Origin: Alitta virens
Taxonomy: Eukaryota; Annelida; Polychaeta; Phyllodocida; Nereididae
Length of the DNA: 64,000 bases
Assembly: GCA_932294295.1 (NCBI GenBank)
Contig: OW028583.1
Span: 1,825,501-1,889,500 of the forward strand
Direction of reading: 5' to 3'
Positions within the stretch are counted from its first letter, which is position 1, and each line of letters opens with the position of its first letter. Made by a program: the position numbers and the translations under genes. Under the pieces are notes generated by a model. That model saw only the letters and a program-made list of their open reading frames with translations, searched no databases and was not told the DNA's origin. Below are positions 1 to 12,300 of the stretch, piece after piece.

Positions 1-189
1 AAAAAATGGAACGCTATTTTGAAAAACGTCATATGTAAAGTTTCAAGAAAGCTCGCAATGCATGATGAGGTATGCTTGACTGCAGAATGAAGAGATTGCA
101 TGGCTGGATGATGTATGCTTAGGTACATTTAATCCGTGTCATGTATATTGTAAAGAATGGAAACTTTGCAAATAATGAAACATATTAAA

Positions 190-1370
190 CAATGTCTCAC
201 CTGACATGGCTTGTTGTCCTGTACGAGATGGGAAATTTGATGTGTCAAAACTCTTGGTCGAAAAATCCCTCAATAAATCCTCCCGGTTTTATAGGGTTTT
301 ATCCAACCGGAAATTTTGATTCTTGCCACCTAGTGCCGTTTATTTTACATAGATCTTAACTTAGATAATCACGAAAAAGAAGGTGCTTCCTGAGGATTGC
401 ATTGATTCTGTGAAGAAAATGATAGAAAGCCATTTTGAAAAACTTCATATATAATCACAAGCTTAACAAATCTTATGATATCCAGTTATCATTTCTGTAA
501 CTTACAAAATCAATCTTTAATTTTCTTATAATCTGACCAATTTTGATTTAGGCGTGGAACCGACCATCTATATATTCATATTTGGGCAATGGTCATGAAT
601 AGTGCGTACAAGTGCTGTACAAAGGATGACAATTCTTACACTCAAAAATGCAGTACCTCGCCTGTTATACTTTTTGAGATTTGTTTTAGTAGATGTTTTA
701 CCGTTCAAGAGGGCTTGCACTGCATGATGAGGTATGCTGGGATGCGTTCTGCTCAGCCATCGCCAGCTGTTGCCCCACACTGGATGAAATTTTAATTTTG
801 ATTGGTGATACTCTCGTCTTCATGGAATGGAAGATCTTTCAGGAAGGAATCGAGATAATTCTGTGAAGATAAAGACAGAAATTTTAAATGTGATTCGAAC
901 AGAATGTTAATTTTTTTGTGCTTATCACTTTAGTCAACAAGGTGAAGGGTCACTTGCATAAACATCTAATCCCAGAAGCTTCAATAATTTACTGTACTCT
1001 GCATCTCTATATGAGATCATTCATGACAAAATACTGATCTCTGGTTTTCAGAAACAGACCGGGAGTATTGAGAGATTGATAAACAGAAATTCATGGGACT
1101 TCCTATAGAGGTTTTGTTTCGTTTTTGTGTCAAATAATACTCTTCAGTTACACAAAACATGTCAACCCTTTCCCTCTGATTTAACCGGTGTTGTAGAGAG
1201 CAGACATTTTGACATGAAGACCTTATATTACCTGACAAGAATTGTTGTCCTGCACAAAGATTGGACATTTGATGTGTCCAAACTCTTGTCTTAGTCGAAT
1301 GAAGAAGGTGGTTCCAAAGGACTGCATTGATTCTGTATCTGAAGAAAAGATAGCATGATATTTTGAACCA
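190..1370. repeat. Two diverged copies of one segment, about 1 kb apart
   Basis: Positions about 198-262 and 1228-1292 align (shared wording such as TTGTTGTCCTG followed by a TTTGATGTGTC block). Positions about 376-430 and 1303-1360 align around GATTGCATTGATTCTGT. A third scrap of the same type lies at 49-80 and 710-740 (TGCATGATGAGGTATGCT). On the plus strand two copies could encode a similar short peptide around DCIDSV, but both stop soon after. They look like remnants of a duplicated exon or of a repeat family. Confidence 0.45.
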
Positions 1371-3539
1371 CTTTCAACCTTCATTATTAAAAAATTGCAA
1401 TATCAACATACAGCAATAAATATATCCCAGAAATTTGAAAAAGAACAAAAATCGTAATGGACAAAGAGAGAGAAAACATAATTAAAATAAAAGATGAAAC
1501 ATGATTATTCATTTCAATTTGCATAAAGTACATAGAAGTTATTCAAAACAATGAAAATTACCTTTGCACACGGCATTGGTTGGTCACTCAACGGCTGTTT
1601 TCAAGACCATCCATCATCTAAGATATAGATCATCTGCCAGTTCATAATTTTGGAGAAGACTGGTCTCGGGGTGAATCTAAAAATGCAATTGCACCTGGTA
1701 ATCATCTTAAGTCTTGCTAAAGATTTTTTAATGTTCTTACAGGGTATCCATGCCAGAGTTTTTGTACTTTAACTTAATGGAAGCCTCATGACAAAACATT
1801 GGGAATAGTTCTGTTACTGTTAAATTTTTCTTATGTAATTTTGCACTAAATATAAATTTAATTTCTCTTGCTCTATCTTTGGTAAGTGTTATCATTAATT
1901 CATATTACAACACTGATTTCAGTCAATTAATTCTACCTCTTTGTATCGGTCAGGTATTGGTAAGATACTGGCACACTCTGGCTAGAACTGCAGGGCATGA
2001 TTTCCTTCACTTGGGTGTAAGGGTCTGTCCCTTACTGTGCAACAAGACTCGAAGTCGTACACCGTAAAGAAGATTTAACACTTATGAGGACGCTATTTTG
2101 TACAAGCCTGTCACTTCATATATGCATATATAGAATGTATGCAGTTGACTAGCAGTCATACAGGCAATAAACAATATCAACTAACAACCCCTGCTGGTTT
2201 GAATATATAATCATGGGTTTTCTTCATAAATATCAATTTATTCAAATGATTATATCTGAATTTAGCAAAAGAGTCTCTACTCACCTGAGAGCATTTACAC
2301 TTTCACATTTATTGTGTCATTATATATATATATATATATTTGTATTGTACAAAGCCAACTGTAAAGTTGCAAAATCTGATCAACTACTACTAAAACTACT
2401 ATGTGACCTATACATTAAAGGGTGATTGCCTCCAAAGGAAATTTGATGTGCAGACTGTTCTGTTTTTAATATTTTTTAGGTATAAATGATCTGTGTATAT
2501 CAATATGAGTTGGCCTACATGAAAACAAATTACGAACCTGTAGATGATAACAGCTGCATACTTTACCAGATGCTGAGCCTGGAAAAAAAAAGTACACCAT
2601 TAAGAATGATATGCAATGAAATAGCCACCTGATACAAAATGTTTTGTAGTTCACTTTATTCAACCTGATTATCAAAGTAAGGTAAGACACGATTACTTTG
2701 AATGCTCCACGGCACTGGATAGTATGACCAATGACAACAGCCAAAGATTGTTACACTGTTTGTTACATCATATAGTATTGAAAGCAAAAGGTGAAATAGC
2801 GATTGTAGATACAGGAATACCACACAATTACTATAATCTAAACTGAGAGGTTTGAGACTTAGGGATCACTATAAAGTGGATGTTAAACAGTGTTTTATAG
2901 CATGCAACCATCCAATCTCCTCTAAATTCAGAGGCCAGAGATTGATAATAAGAACAGAAACGTCATTTCAGGCCTGACAGTAACAAAGCCAGCAGGGTTT
3001 AACAAAAAAAAACAAAAAAAAACAAAAAAAAAACGTTGACATGACTAATATCCCAAGATGAACAAAATTGAAAATCCGTGCTGTTTTGTACCAAGTCATT
3101 GTGGACAAAATAATCAGGTGTCAATTAACTTGACAGCCTTCCATGCATGATCATTGCATTACAATTATCTGGTATCCCTTAAATTCCGTGCAATAATACG
3201 CTCTGAAACTCTCTACAATATTTCAATGAAAGTTATGCAAAAAACCTGAACCTATCCGAGTCAGTAAGTCATCTCCATTGCAAATAAATTTTCAAATGCT
3301 GCAATAATATACGCTCTGAAACTCTGAAATCCGCATTCACACATGCTCACAGCAGTGGCATTTTTAGATTACAGTAAAACTGCGAATAATAGGCTTATGA
3401 AGTGTAGCCCTGAGGAACTGTGAACAATACTAAACTGGCTGTAACCGTGACATCAAAGGCCTACAGATCCTTGGGTTCGTTTTCCATTTTCATATAGGAC
3501 AAAACATCTAAAATGTATTCTAAATTAAATGTAGCCTAC

Positions 3540-4040
3540 AAAATAATGAAGTGGTTTTAAAAATTAGGTGGTATTAAACATGAGGTGGGCTTAATCGTGA
3601 GTTGATCGTAATGATGAGTTGTCATTATAGAGACATTGTCTAATATTGCGGTGTTCTTATATTTTGATACTGAAGTGGTTTTAAGGCATTCTTGATAAGT
3701 GATGTGGTTTTAATAATGAATTGGTCGTAATAGTGAGTGGTCTAAATAGTGAGGTGGTCTTAATAGTGAGGTGGTCTTAATTGTGAGGTGGTATTATATT
3801 GAAGTGTTTGTTTAGTAAAGTGGTCTTAATTGTGAGGTGATCTTATATTGAGGTGATCTTAATTGTGAAGTAGCCTTATATTAAGGTGTTCTTATGGTAG
3901 TGATGTTGTTTTGATAATGAAGTGGTCTTAAAAGTGAGATGTCTCACTAGTGAAGTGGTCTAAATAGTGAGGTGGTCTTCTATTGAGGTATTCATAGCAG
4001 TGATGGTGTTTAATAATAAGTGGTCTTAAGAGTGCTAAAT
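3540..4040. repeat. Degenerate 17-bp minisatellite
   Basis: The motif GTGAGGTGGTCTTAATA recurs in a slowly drifting form across about 500 bp (clear at 3740-3850, weaker at both ends). Copies differ by substitutions and small indels, so the array is old. Confidence 0.7.
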
Positions 4041-5551
4041 GTTGCCGTTTATTTTCCATTAAATAATGCTACTAAGATTGTTTATTGTTTGCCCTAGTTG
4101 TCACAAATCCTCAGTGTTTGACACAGTTATCACTCCCTGGTGATCACTGAAGCGGAAAACATTATCAGAGCTTTTAACAAGGAAAGAGGTATTTAGAATA
4201 ACTGCTTGTGAGAGATCAAAAACAGAGACACTTAGATTTAAAATATTGTTCTTAGGATACTGGATTTGATTGTTAGCAAGGCATGCTTTGCTCCTGGTAA
4301 GACCATCTACACCCGTTATTTTAAATAGTGTTTTACTACACAGTTCCCCCGGTTAAAGCTTGTTATAGGTGATACTCAGATAGTATAACAGAAAACTTGA
4401 AAATATACTATCAAATCTTATGGTGAAGTTGTCTTAATTCCACTTCATAATAATAAATTATATAATCTGATAATAATTAAATATCAGTTTTATAATTTTC
4501 CGACTCCCATGAAATTACAGCAATGATATGAATATTGGGATGGTCATCAAGTGGCTATTGCCGGTATTGGTGTCTTATAAGCCTATTACCACTCTGGACA
4601 ATTCTGTCACAACACAAGCTCATTGTAAAGTGGTTCTTTGGATTTGTGTTTATATATTATATGAAACAAAGTGAGATCAACACAAAGCTGAACTTAACAA
4701 TTTTAATAACTGTGCATTATAATTATTGCATCTCAATGCTACCAAGGACACCAAAGTCCACATGTACAACAAAAGTCCACACTAAATGTGTATGACGACT
4801 GAGTCACTGGCTGACAGGCTGACAGGACTGTTGACTTGGCTGTTGACTTGACAGTTGTTTGACTGTTGTTTGCCTCACCCACAGACTATAATAACTTAAA
4901 GTTGAAGTCCATGACACATCATTAAACCAATGGTACAACACAATGGCCATGTGTGCACAAAAATTTGAACATGACTGTATCAAGTTAAGCATACATGTGC
5001 ACAAAATTCATAATAATTAGCAACAGTGCTATAATAGCATAAACTGCATTGTATGCACACTAATGAATACTTTACACCATTACAGTGTATATTATAAATA
5101 CACAGTATGAAATCTGTTGCCACATGGCAATCCAAGTTAATTAAACAGCTATTCACATGAAAATTGTTGCACAGCACTACCAAATTGCTACACAATGTTT
5201 ATGCTGTGAGTATTAATTAATTGATTAATTAATTGACTACCTTGGCTGCAAATTAGTCATGGCCTAAGGCAACAAAGAAGTGTACATAGTTACTTACAAT
5301 TACAGTTGCTCCTCTCAGCTCCTAGGCTGCTGTGGCTTTGACCACAGACTAGGATTAAGGTCTCCATCTGGGTCAGGAATGTGCAGCCAAGCATGAGCCA
5401 CTGAACCAGAACATCTCAGGGATTTGGGAATTAGTACAGTGCACTTGTACTCTTAAGGACTATAGGAATTTGATCATTAGAATTTGTTACACTCATTTTG
5501 AGGTTAATTTATTAATCATATTGATCCTTCCTTCTGGAAAACCCAGTTTTA

Positions 5552-7026
5552 ATGTTGAACCCTTCCAGCATTTTGATCTGTCAATTTCCATTTTACCACG
5601 GATTTCACCACTGGAGCTCTGATGTCCACACTAGTAATGCGGCGGGAACATATCCTATAAGAATCCCCAGACGCGCCCAAACCTGGGCAGCACTGAGACC
5701 ACCGTCTTCTTCTGGCAGATCTTCTCTGCTGGGAGACACCAACAGTCACTTCCAGTGTACTTCGTAGGCTGTCGAAGGAAGAAAGAGAGCATGCTGTCTT
5801 GTCTTCTCTTTCGCACAGCCACTCCAGAAAGAACCAGTACCAGAACAACACAAGGCCGAATGCACAACAGCAGCAAAACTACCCGTCTCAACCGAGAAAG
5901 ATGAGTTTCAAGCCACAACAGCCGAAACAACAACCTAGGGACAATCGGTCAGCCAGGCAGAGCTTCAATAAGTCCAGCAAGTCTCAGCCTGCCCAGCAAA
6001 TGTCACAGCGTAAGTAGAGTTTTGGTCACTCCTCTCACTTCCACTCCATGAGTCCCAAACCGGTACATCTACCGAAGAACAGCTCCAGAAGATACGTACT
6101 TCTCAAAGAAGTAGAATCACTTATCCGGAAGCAAGCTTTAGAACAGGTTCCAATCTTAACACCAGGCTTTTACTCTCACCTGTTCACTGTTCCAAAGAAG
6201 TCAGGTGTACTACCAGTAACAGACCTCAAAGCTCTGAACAGACACATTCGCTGTCCACATTTTCAGATGGAGATGGACCGATCCATCAGGGCTCAAATTT
6301 AACAGGGAGAATGGACGACAAGCATAGATTTTTCAGATGCCTACCTGCACATACCAGTGGCACCGGAATTTCGAAAGTATCTACGACTCCACATATTGGG
6401 CAAGACATACCAATTCAAGGCCATGTGCTTCGGGCTCAATATTGCACCGAGAGTATTCACAAAACTACTAGAACCAGTAGCTTCGTCCCTCAGGTCCAGG
6501 GGCATCCACCTGCACAGATATCTCTACAACTGACTGATCCGAGGAACATCACCCCAGATCGTCGAATCGCACACCCAAGAGGCTCTACAATTATTCAACT
6601 GACTGGGTTTACTAGTGAATCTACGGAAGTCCGACTTGATTCCGCGGACACGCTTCACTTTTCTAGGGATGGACATAAACTCAATTGAGTCATGGATTCG
6701 TCCCACAGAACCAGAAATTACAAAGATTCCGTACATAGTCTAGTTGTTACTGAAATCTCAGTCAACAAAAGTCCGACATCTTCTTGACTTTTCTTAGTAG
6801 GAACTCTGATCCTCCCCTTCATTGTTAAGAAAACTGTGGAATGCAGCAAAAAACATGGCCAATTGATAACCTGAAACCAGCTCAAGGACCATACCTTTCC
6901 TCTGCGAAGACACTCTTAACAATAAGGACCCTATGTGGGCGACTTCGTCCATCAACAGGCCAACATTGGGCCAACATAGCATGTTATCAGGGAGGACAAA
7001 CCTCTCTTTTGACCTTTCCCCTTTAA
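5552..7026 (+). mobile_element. DIRS-like retrotransposon fragment (gag end and reverse transcriptase)
   Basis: Three broken plus-strand frames belong together. At 5799-6017 lies a Gln/Asn/Ser-rich segment like the C-terminus of DIRS gag. At 6048-6302 lies the start of a reverse transcriptase with the motifs GFYSHLFTVPKKSG and DLKALNRHI. From about 6300 to 6700, in shifted frames, the text continues with SIDFSDAYLHIP, FGLNIAPRVFTKLLEPV and a degraded YLDD-like region. This order and wording is typical of DIRS-type and related tyrosine-recombinase retrotransposons rather than Gypsy. Stops and frameshifts separate every block, and I see no RNase H, recombinase or split repeats, so this is a dead partial copy. 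Weak similarity may continue to about 7020. Confidence 0.75.
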
Positions 7027-7029
7027 AAC

Positions 7030-9398
7030 AAGCGATTATGATGTGTTAAAATTATATTGACTTTTGAATAACAATAACGGACTATATATGCGTTATCCCC
7101 ATGAATTTTGATAAATGTCAAAAAAATATGTAATATATATTGCAATTTGATCGATTTCAAACAAGTGAATATATAATCTATAGTCAATAAACACAATATA
7201 ATAAAATACAATATAAATGTTCATTAATAATGTTACAGCGGTCATACTTAATGACTATTTGCATAATGAGCAAGATTTACATTATGTGTGTTGGTTGTGT
7301 TTATGGTCTGGTGCAAAAAAAAACAAAAAACAAAAAAAAAGTGATATTTGAAAAAAATAAATAAGATACTTCTAAATTTATATTTTTTCCATATAAATTA
7401 TGTAATCGTACAAAACATTTCAAAATTGAGCTACAATTCATTGAATTTTTTAACAAAATACAGTCTCAAGATTATTTTTTCCATCTGTAGATACTTACAT
7501 TTTCAATTTAGAAAACATCATGTGAATGTTTCAGAGTAGTAATCATGTGTAAGGCAAATCATATTTAAATAATCTCCATCATTATCATCATGGAATTGCT
7601 AACATTAAACCTTTCTCATGAGATTAATAAAATATCAGTTATGACTTCAGAATATATTCATAACACATCTTGTATGAACTCATTACATTTATGACTTGTA
7701 TATATATAATCTCCTTGGTAAACACGCTTTCTACTCAGATGCCAAACATCAGAACCATAACTACAAATGTTGTGAAGTTATATCCCTCTAACCATAAGCT
7801 GAATTTTTGATGATGCATTATGGTCGGGTACTATATATTGACCAGTTACACTATTGAAACAAGAATTTGTAATGATTGAATTTGCAATTTTTGTGATGTG
7901 CAACTGTGGAGTTAACATATTTAGATGCCAACTCTTCATATATATATATATATATATATATTGCGAGATAGTGCATTCACGAGTGGACATGCATCACTCG
8001 TGTATATGAGTTTACTAGCACATGACGTGTATGTGGTATAATAGCACACCCGCGTATATGTCAGAACTAGCATGTGTGTATATGCCAAATCTTGCAATTG
8101 TCACACAGATAAAATCGATCCTCTTATCTCTATTGCCTAGATAAAAAACATTATCATGCTAGATGGGAATTTTGTTTAAAAAAACACAAAAATAAACACA
8201 ATCAACAGCAGACTTTTAGAAAGGATATTGATATGTGTAATTTTGTTTTATCCAGGTCCATGATGACGTGCCCTTGAAATTCTTGGCATTTTTTCAGTTA
8301 TCATAGGGACAGTGTGGGTGAAAAATACAATGCACACCAGCTCTCCCATCCTTCTCAATTTACTCAGTTTGACATTGGCTGAACCTGCAACCTTCTGTCA
8401 TAGCCAACTCATTTTAGACTGGATGGTCCTGAATAACCATTCAAGTTGATACTTTGTTAACTATAATATTGTGGCATAGGGATAAGTCACCTTTATGAAT
8501 AAAAGGAAAAGTCACCTCTAGCCTCACTCTCCACAGATTATTATATTTACTAAATAATGACATGCATTATAATGCACATGTATATAACCTTGTCATTGAA
8601 AAGACTACATCAAAAGATCTGTTGAGAGGATCTCGTTTTAAATTAATTTGTGAGCACCGTTATTTCTTATTTGATATGAAAGTGATCCTAGAGCTTCTCT
8701 CTGGTTAATAATCTTTTCTGTCAGTTATAAACTATGAGCCTGCTTTGATCCATGTCAAACAATTTGCCAGATAGGCATAGAAATATATGACGATATATGG
8801 AACAAGTGTTCTTAGTGCCTGTTCAGTGACACACTGATTCAGTGCAGATGTGTGCCTCATTTGTTTGCTCATTGCTTAAACTGTTAAACATCGCTCGGAC
8901 AGAACTCAATTTACTTAGTTTTACAATTGGCTGGACCCTTTTGTCATGGCCGACATATTTTAAACTGGTTCGTCCTGAACTTGTTGTCCTCTAAACCTTT
9001 GCATTCTTGAGGAAAACATTGCAGGGAGTGCCCACATATTTCCTTTATGACATTTTCCTGGTACAATTTTCCTGATCTAAAATGCGTAGGTGAATGAGGT
9101 ACTGATAGGTTTTTGCATCTCCCTCGAAACCAAGATAAGATGGCAGCATAACTCTTTGCAATCATTTTTCGAGCCCTGGAGACTGTTCAACCTAAGGTTC
9201 ATTGCACACTATGACAATAACATTTACTTCCTTATTAATAACTGACAGGAGACAATGTTTTAATAAGAGTACATTAGTCATAATTACAGTATCCATGTCA
9301 GTCTGGAAATATGTTAGGAAACATGAAATTAATTACATTGTGGAAACTCCCGCCAGATTTTTTCATTTTATTTCTGGCTATGAATCAACAATGAGGCC
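7030..9398. other. Intergenic DNA upstream of receptor gene A
   Basis: AT-rich DNA with an A-rich run (7315-7340), a (TA)n run (about 7938-7962) and two diverged copies of an 80-bp segment (about 8353-8440 and 8905-8990). I recognise no coding exon. The promoter of gene A should lie at the right end, but I see no convincing TATA box. Confidence 0.45.
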
Positions 9399-12300
9399 AT
9401 GATGAAGTCACTTCTTTTGTGGCTTCTGTCTTTTGTTTTATTGACAAAAGGTAAGAAACTAAATGATTTTATGGAAATAGATGAATTTTGCTATAAAACT
9501 CTTGCATTGGTCGGTAAAACTCATCAATAAAAGCAACATTTTAGTTGATGTAATGCCTCTGCAGGAAAAGACCTTGGCACAACTTGCCAGCATCCCAGCT
9601 GTGAAGATGGAAACACATGCAAGAGCAAGAAATTTGAAGAGGCATGCTATTATACATACACTGATAAGAAGAGAACGTGGACTGAATGCAGGGCTTTATG
9701 CAAAGCTCAAGGTTTAACCATGGTCAAGGAAATGTCATCACTTGGATCTGCCCTGCACAATTGGATTGAGAGCTTTTCCTCAGATTCAAGTCTCTGGCTA
9801 GGAGCGAGATGGAAGGAAATAGATAAATGGACTTTCGTCAACAAGGTTTCCTTGCGTGATACGTATTTGAATGTACCAGCAGGGTTTCAGGGTAAGATGA
9901 TGCAAAACTGCTTCAATAACAGGCGAGGTTTCTGCCAATTACAGGAAAATTACAGTACTCGAGATGTTTGATGCTGATGTAATGTAAATCATCATTCGTT
10001 GTTAACTTTTTTACTGCAACTTCTACAATAAGAAAAAAATTTTTGGTTTAGATATTATTTTGTGCTGTTATAACATAAATGTGTCTGCACCTTTGCAATC
10101 ATTGTTGGAATGTAATCTTTTATCCATAGAGTCTGACTTACCAAACCGTTGCGGTGCAATGATGTACCACAAGACAAGCCTTAATGATATTAAGTTCCAA
10201 ATAACTGAGGCCAGGTGTGACACGGAATACACTTTCATTTGTCGATTTGGTAAGTTTGAGTTGCATTTAATTATGTTTTGTGTCAATATCAATATGCATA
10301 CAAAGTTCAATGTCAAATAATGCATTTTTAGGCTGTACCCTCACCTGCCACAATTTGCTCAACAAAGCTTGCTTGTTTACATGAACTAAACATTTACCAC
10401 AGGTAAATGGAATAATGCCAACAGCTTCTACATATCTGAATCATCCACCAACTGGTACAATGCAAGAAGCAGATGTAAAGAGCTTGGAGGAGATTTGCTT
10501 TATTTGCACAAAGGCGAGAGCTTCGAGCTGTTGCGCAGAAAGTTGCCGATTACCAGGAATGAGACGCACTTCATTGGACTTACCAAGGGAATGTGGGAGT
10601 GGGAAGGTATTGCATATAATAACTATGCTCATATATGTTTTCCTACATAGAGTATGTAATTTCTTTGTTTTTCTTTTTTTTTTTTTTTTTGATAACAGCA
10701 AAATGATAAAGACCAAGGATTTGTTCATATAAGGAAATTTTTTAAGTGTTCTTAATTTTGTATTAAATAGATAACATTGGACTGTGGATACATGACTGGC
10801 CAACTCCAAAAACAAATGATACTAAGAATAAATGCCTTGCTTTGAATCAGGAAGGAATTGAAACTGTGGTGGATTGTAATACGAAGTTGTATGCCTTGTG
10901 TAAAACAGGTAAATAATAATGATGGTAATGTCATAAGAATGTACATTGCTTACTCCATTTAAGTACGAAACTCCATAATTTTAATTTATATTTTTACCTT
11001 AATGCAGTTGATAAAGAGCAGATGACCAGGTGCAAGAATGCTACAGATATTCGGCCAGGAAATGGCATTGATGAAGGTGAGTCTCCAATCTTATGATGTA
11101 CTTTTAATATCCTATTGTATTAAGCCTTTTACGTACATGTTTGTAAAAGAATGTGAATAAAAATAATATATGTATATATATTAAATATGAAATATTGCCT
11201 TTTCATAATTGTACCAGTCTTCAATGAAGCAGAAGAATGTTCAAGAAGCTATGAAGGCAAGTGTCAATGTTTTTGTTAATTTGATAAACAAATGATGTTA
11301 TTAAAAATTCCACACAGATCCACACAATGCAGCCTTATATTTCATAACCTTATCCAAAACACGCTTATGCAAACACCTTAGATCAGATGCTGTGTGTCAA
11401 GTTCCGAAGACAGAGATGCCAACTTCTGGGGCAATGAATGCATGAGATTTAGCCCACATTGCATTGCAATATGAAAGATTTATTGTAGTTCTCTATGTGT
11501 GAGACAACTTAAATACTTGATATTTTTTAAATAAGTGAGAGACACACCAAATGCGGGAGTCTTACTGGGAAAGCTGATCATTTGTTTTGAATGTAAAAGT
11601 GTGTTGAAAATGTACATAAATCCTTTTTTATCCTTACTTTTTGCACATCAAAGTTAATTGGCACAATTTATTTCAGCTGATGCGTCACTGTTCAGCACAC
11701 TTGCAGTATCACTGCTCATCAACATCACAACAGTGATAATCTTCATATTCTGGTAATGTATTCAAAACATTATTATTATTATTCATTTCTTAACATTGGT
11801 TCTAACTGTGACCCTGATTATTAACTAGATTTTGTAGTGTGAACGTCATTGCAAGGACATCATGATAAGTAAAACAACAGTGGATAAGGCAGGATCTAAC
11901 AAAAAAATTTGTTTATCATAAACTAGTAAAATAAATTGTTACAAATGGGTTAAAACTCCATGGTGATGAATTTCTGTGAACGAAAGTTTCCTTTCACAAT
12001 GCATTGCAGCATTACATTTATTTGAACCAACTGTTTTATCTTTCAAAAAACAGCAGGATCACCAAAAAGAAAACCTCATCCATTCCACTGTACTCAGATG
12101 TGGTGCCTAGAGGAGAAAGACCTAGGTAAGAAGGAAATTACAGACTATTACTACTGCATCTTATCTTTAAGATCTTTATACTCAGCTTTATTTAATGCTT
12201 ATATCCTGATTATAGTAATGGCTAAGAATAATGTCAACTAATTTTTGGCCATATTTTGCTATACTGAACTTGGAACAGCACAAACTGGACAGAAATGTTA

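Larger units (their letters stand above)
1..5540. other. Intergenic DNA, no gene recognised
   Basis: This stretch has only short, AT-rich open frames without recognisable motifs. It contains two diverged copies of one segment (about 190-450 and 1220-1370), a (TA)n run at about 2319-2338, an A-rich run at 3003-3032 and a degenerate 17-bp repeat field at about 3540-4040. I see no tRNA or rRNA in it. Confidence 0.5.

Noticed and set aside
3540..4040. Possible CRISPR array or similar spaced repeats
   Set aside because: Units are contiguous and degenerate, with no unique spacers, in an animal genome.
10415..10732. 105-codon plus-strand frame, with a similar one at 59968-60171
   Set aside because: Both are out-of-frame shadows of the same conserved CTLD2 exon in genes A and D; the true frame gives the lectin sequence with good splice sites.
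10441..10815. 124-codon minus-strand frame
   Set aside because: Antisense shadow of gene A exon 4, crossing introns and a T-run.
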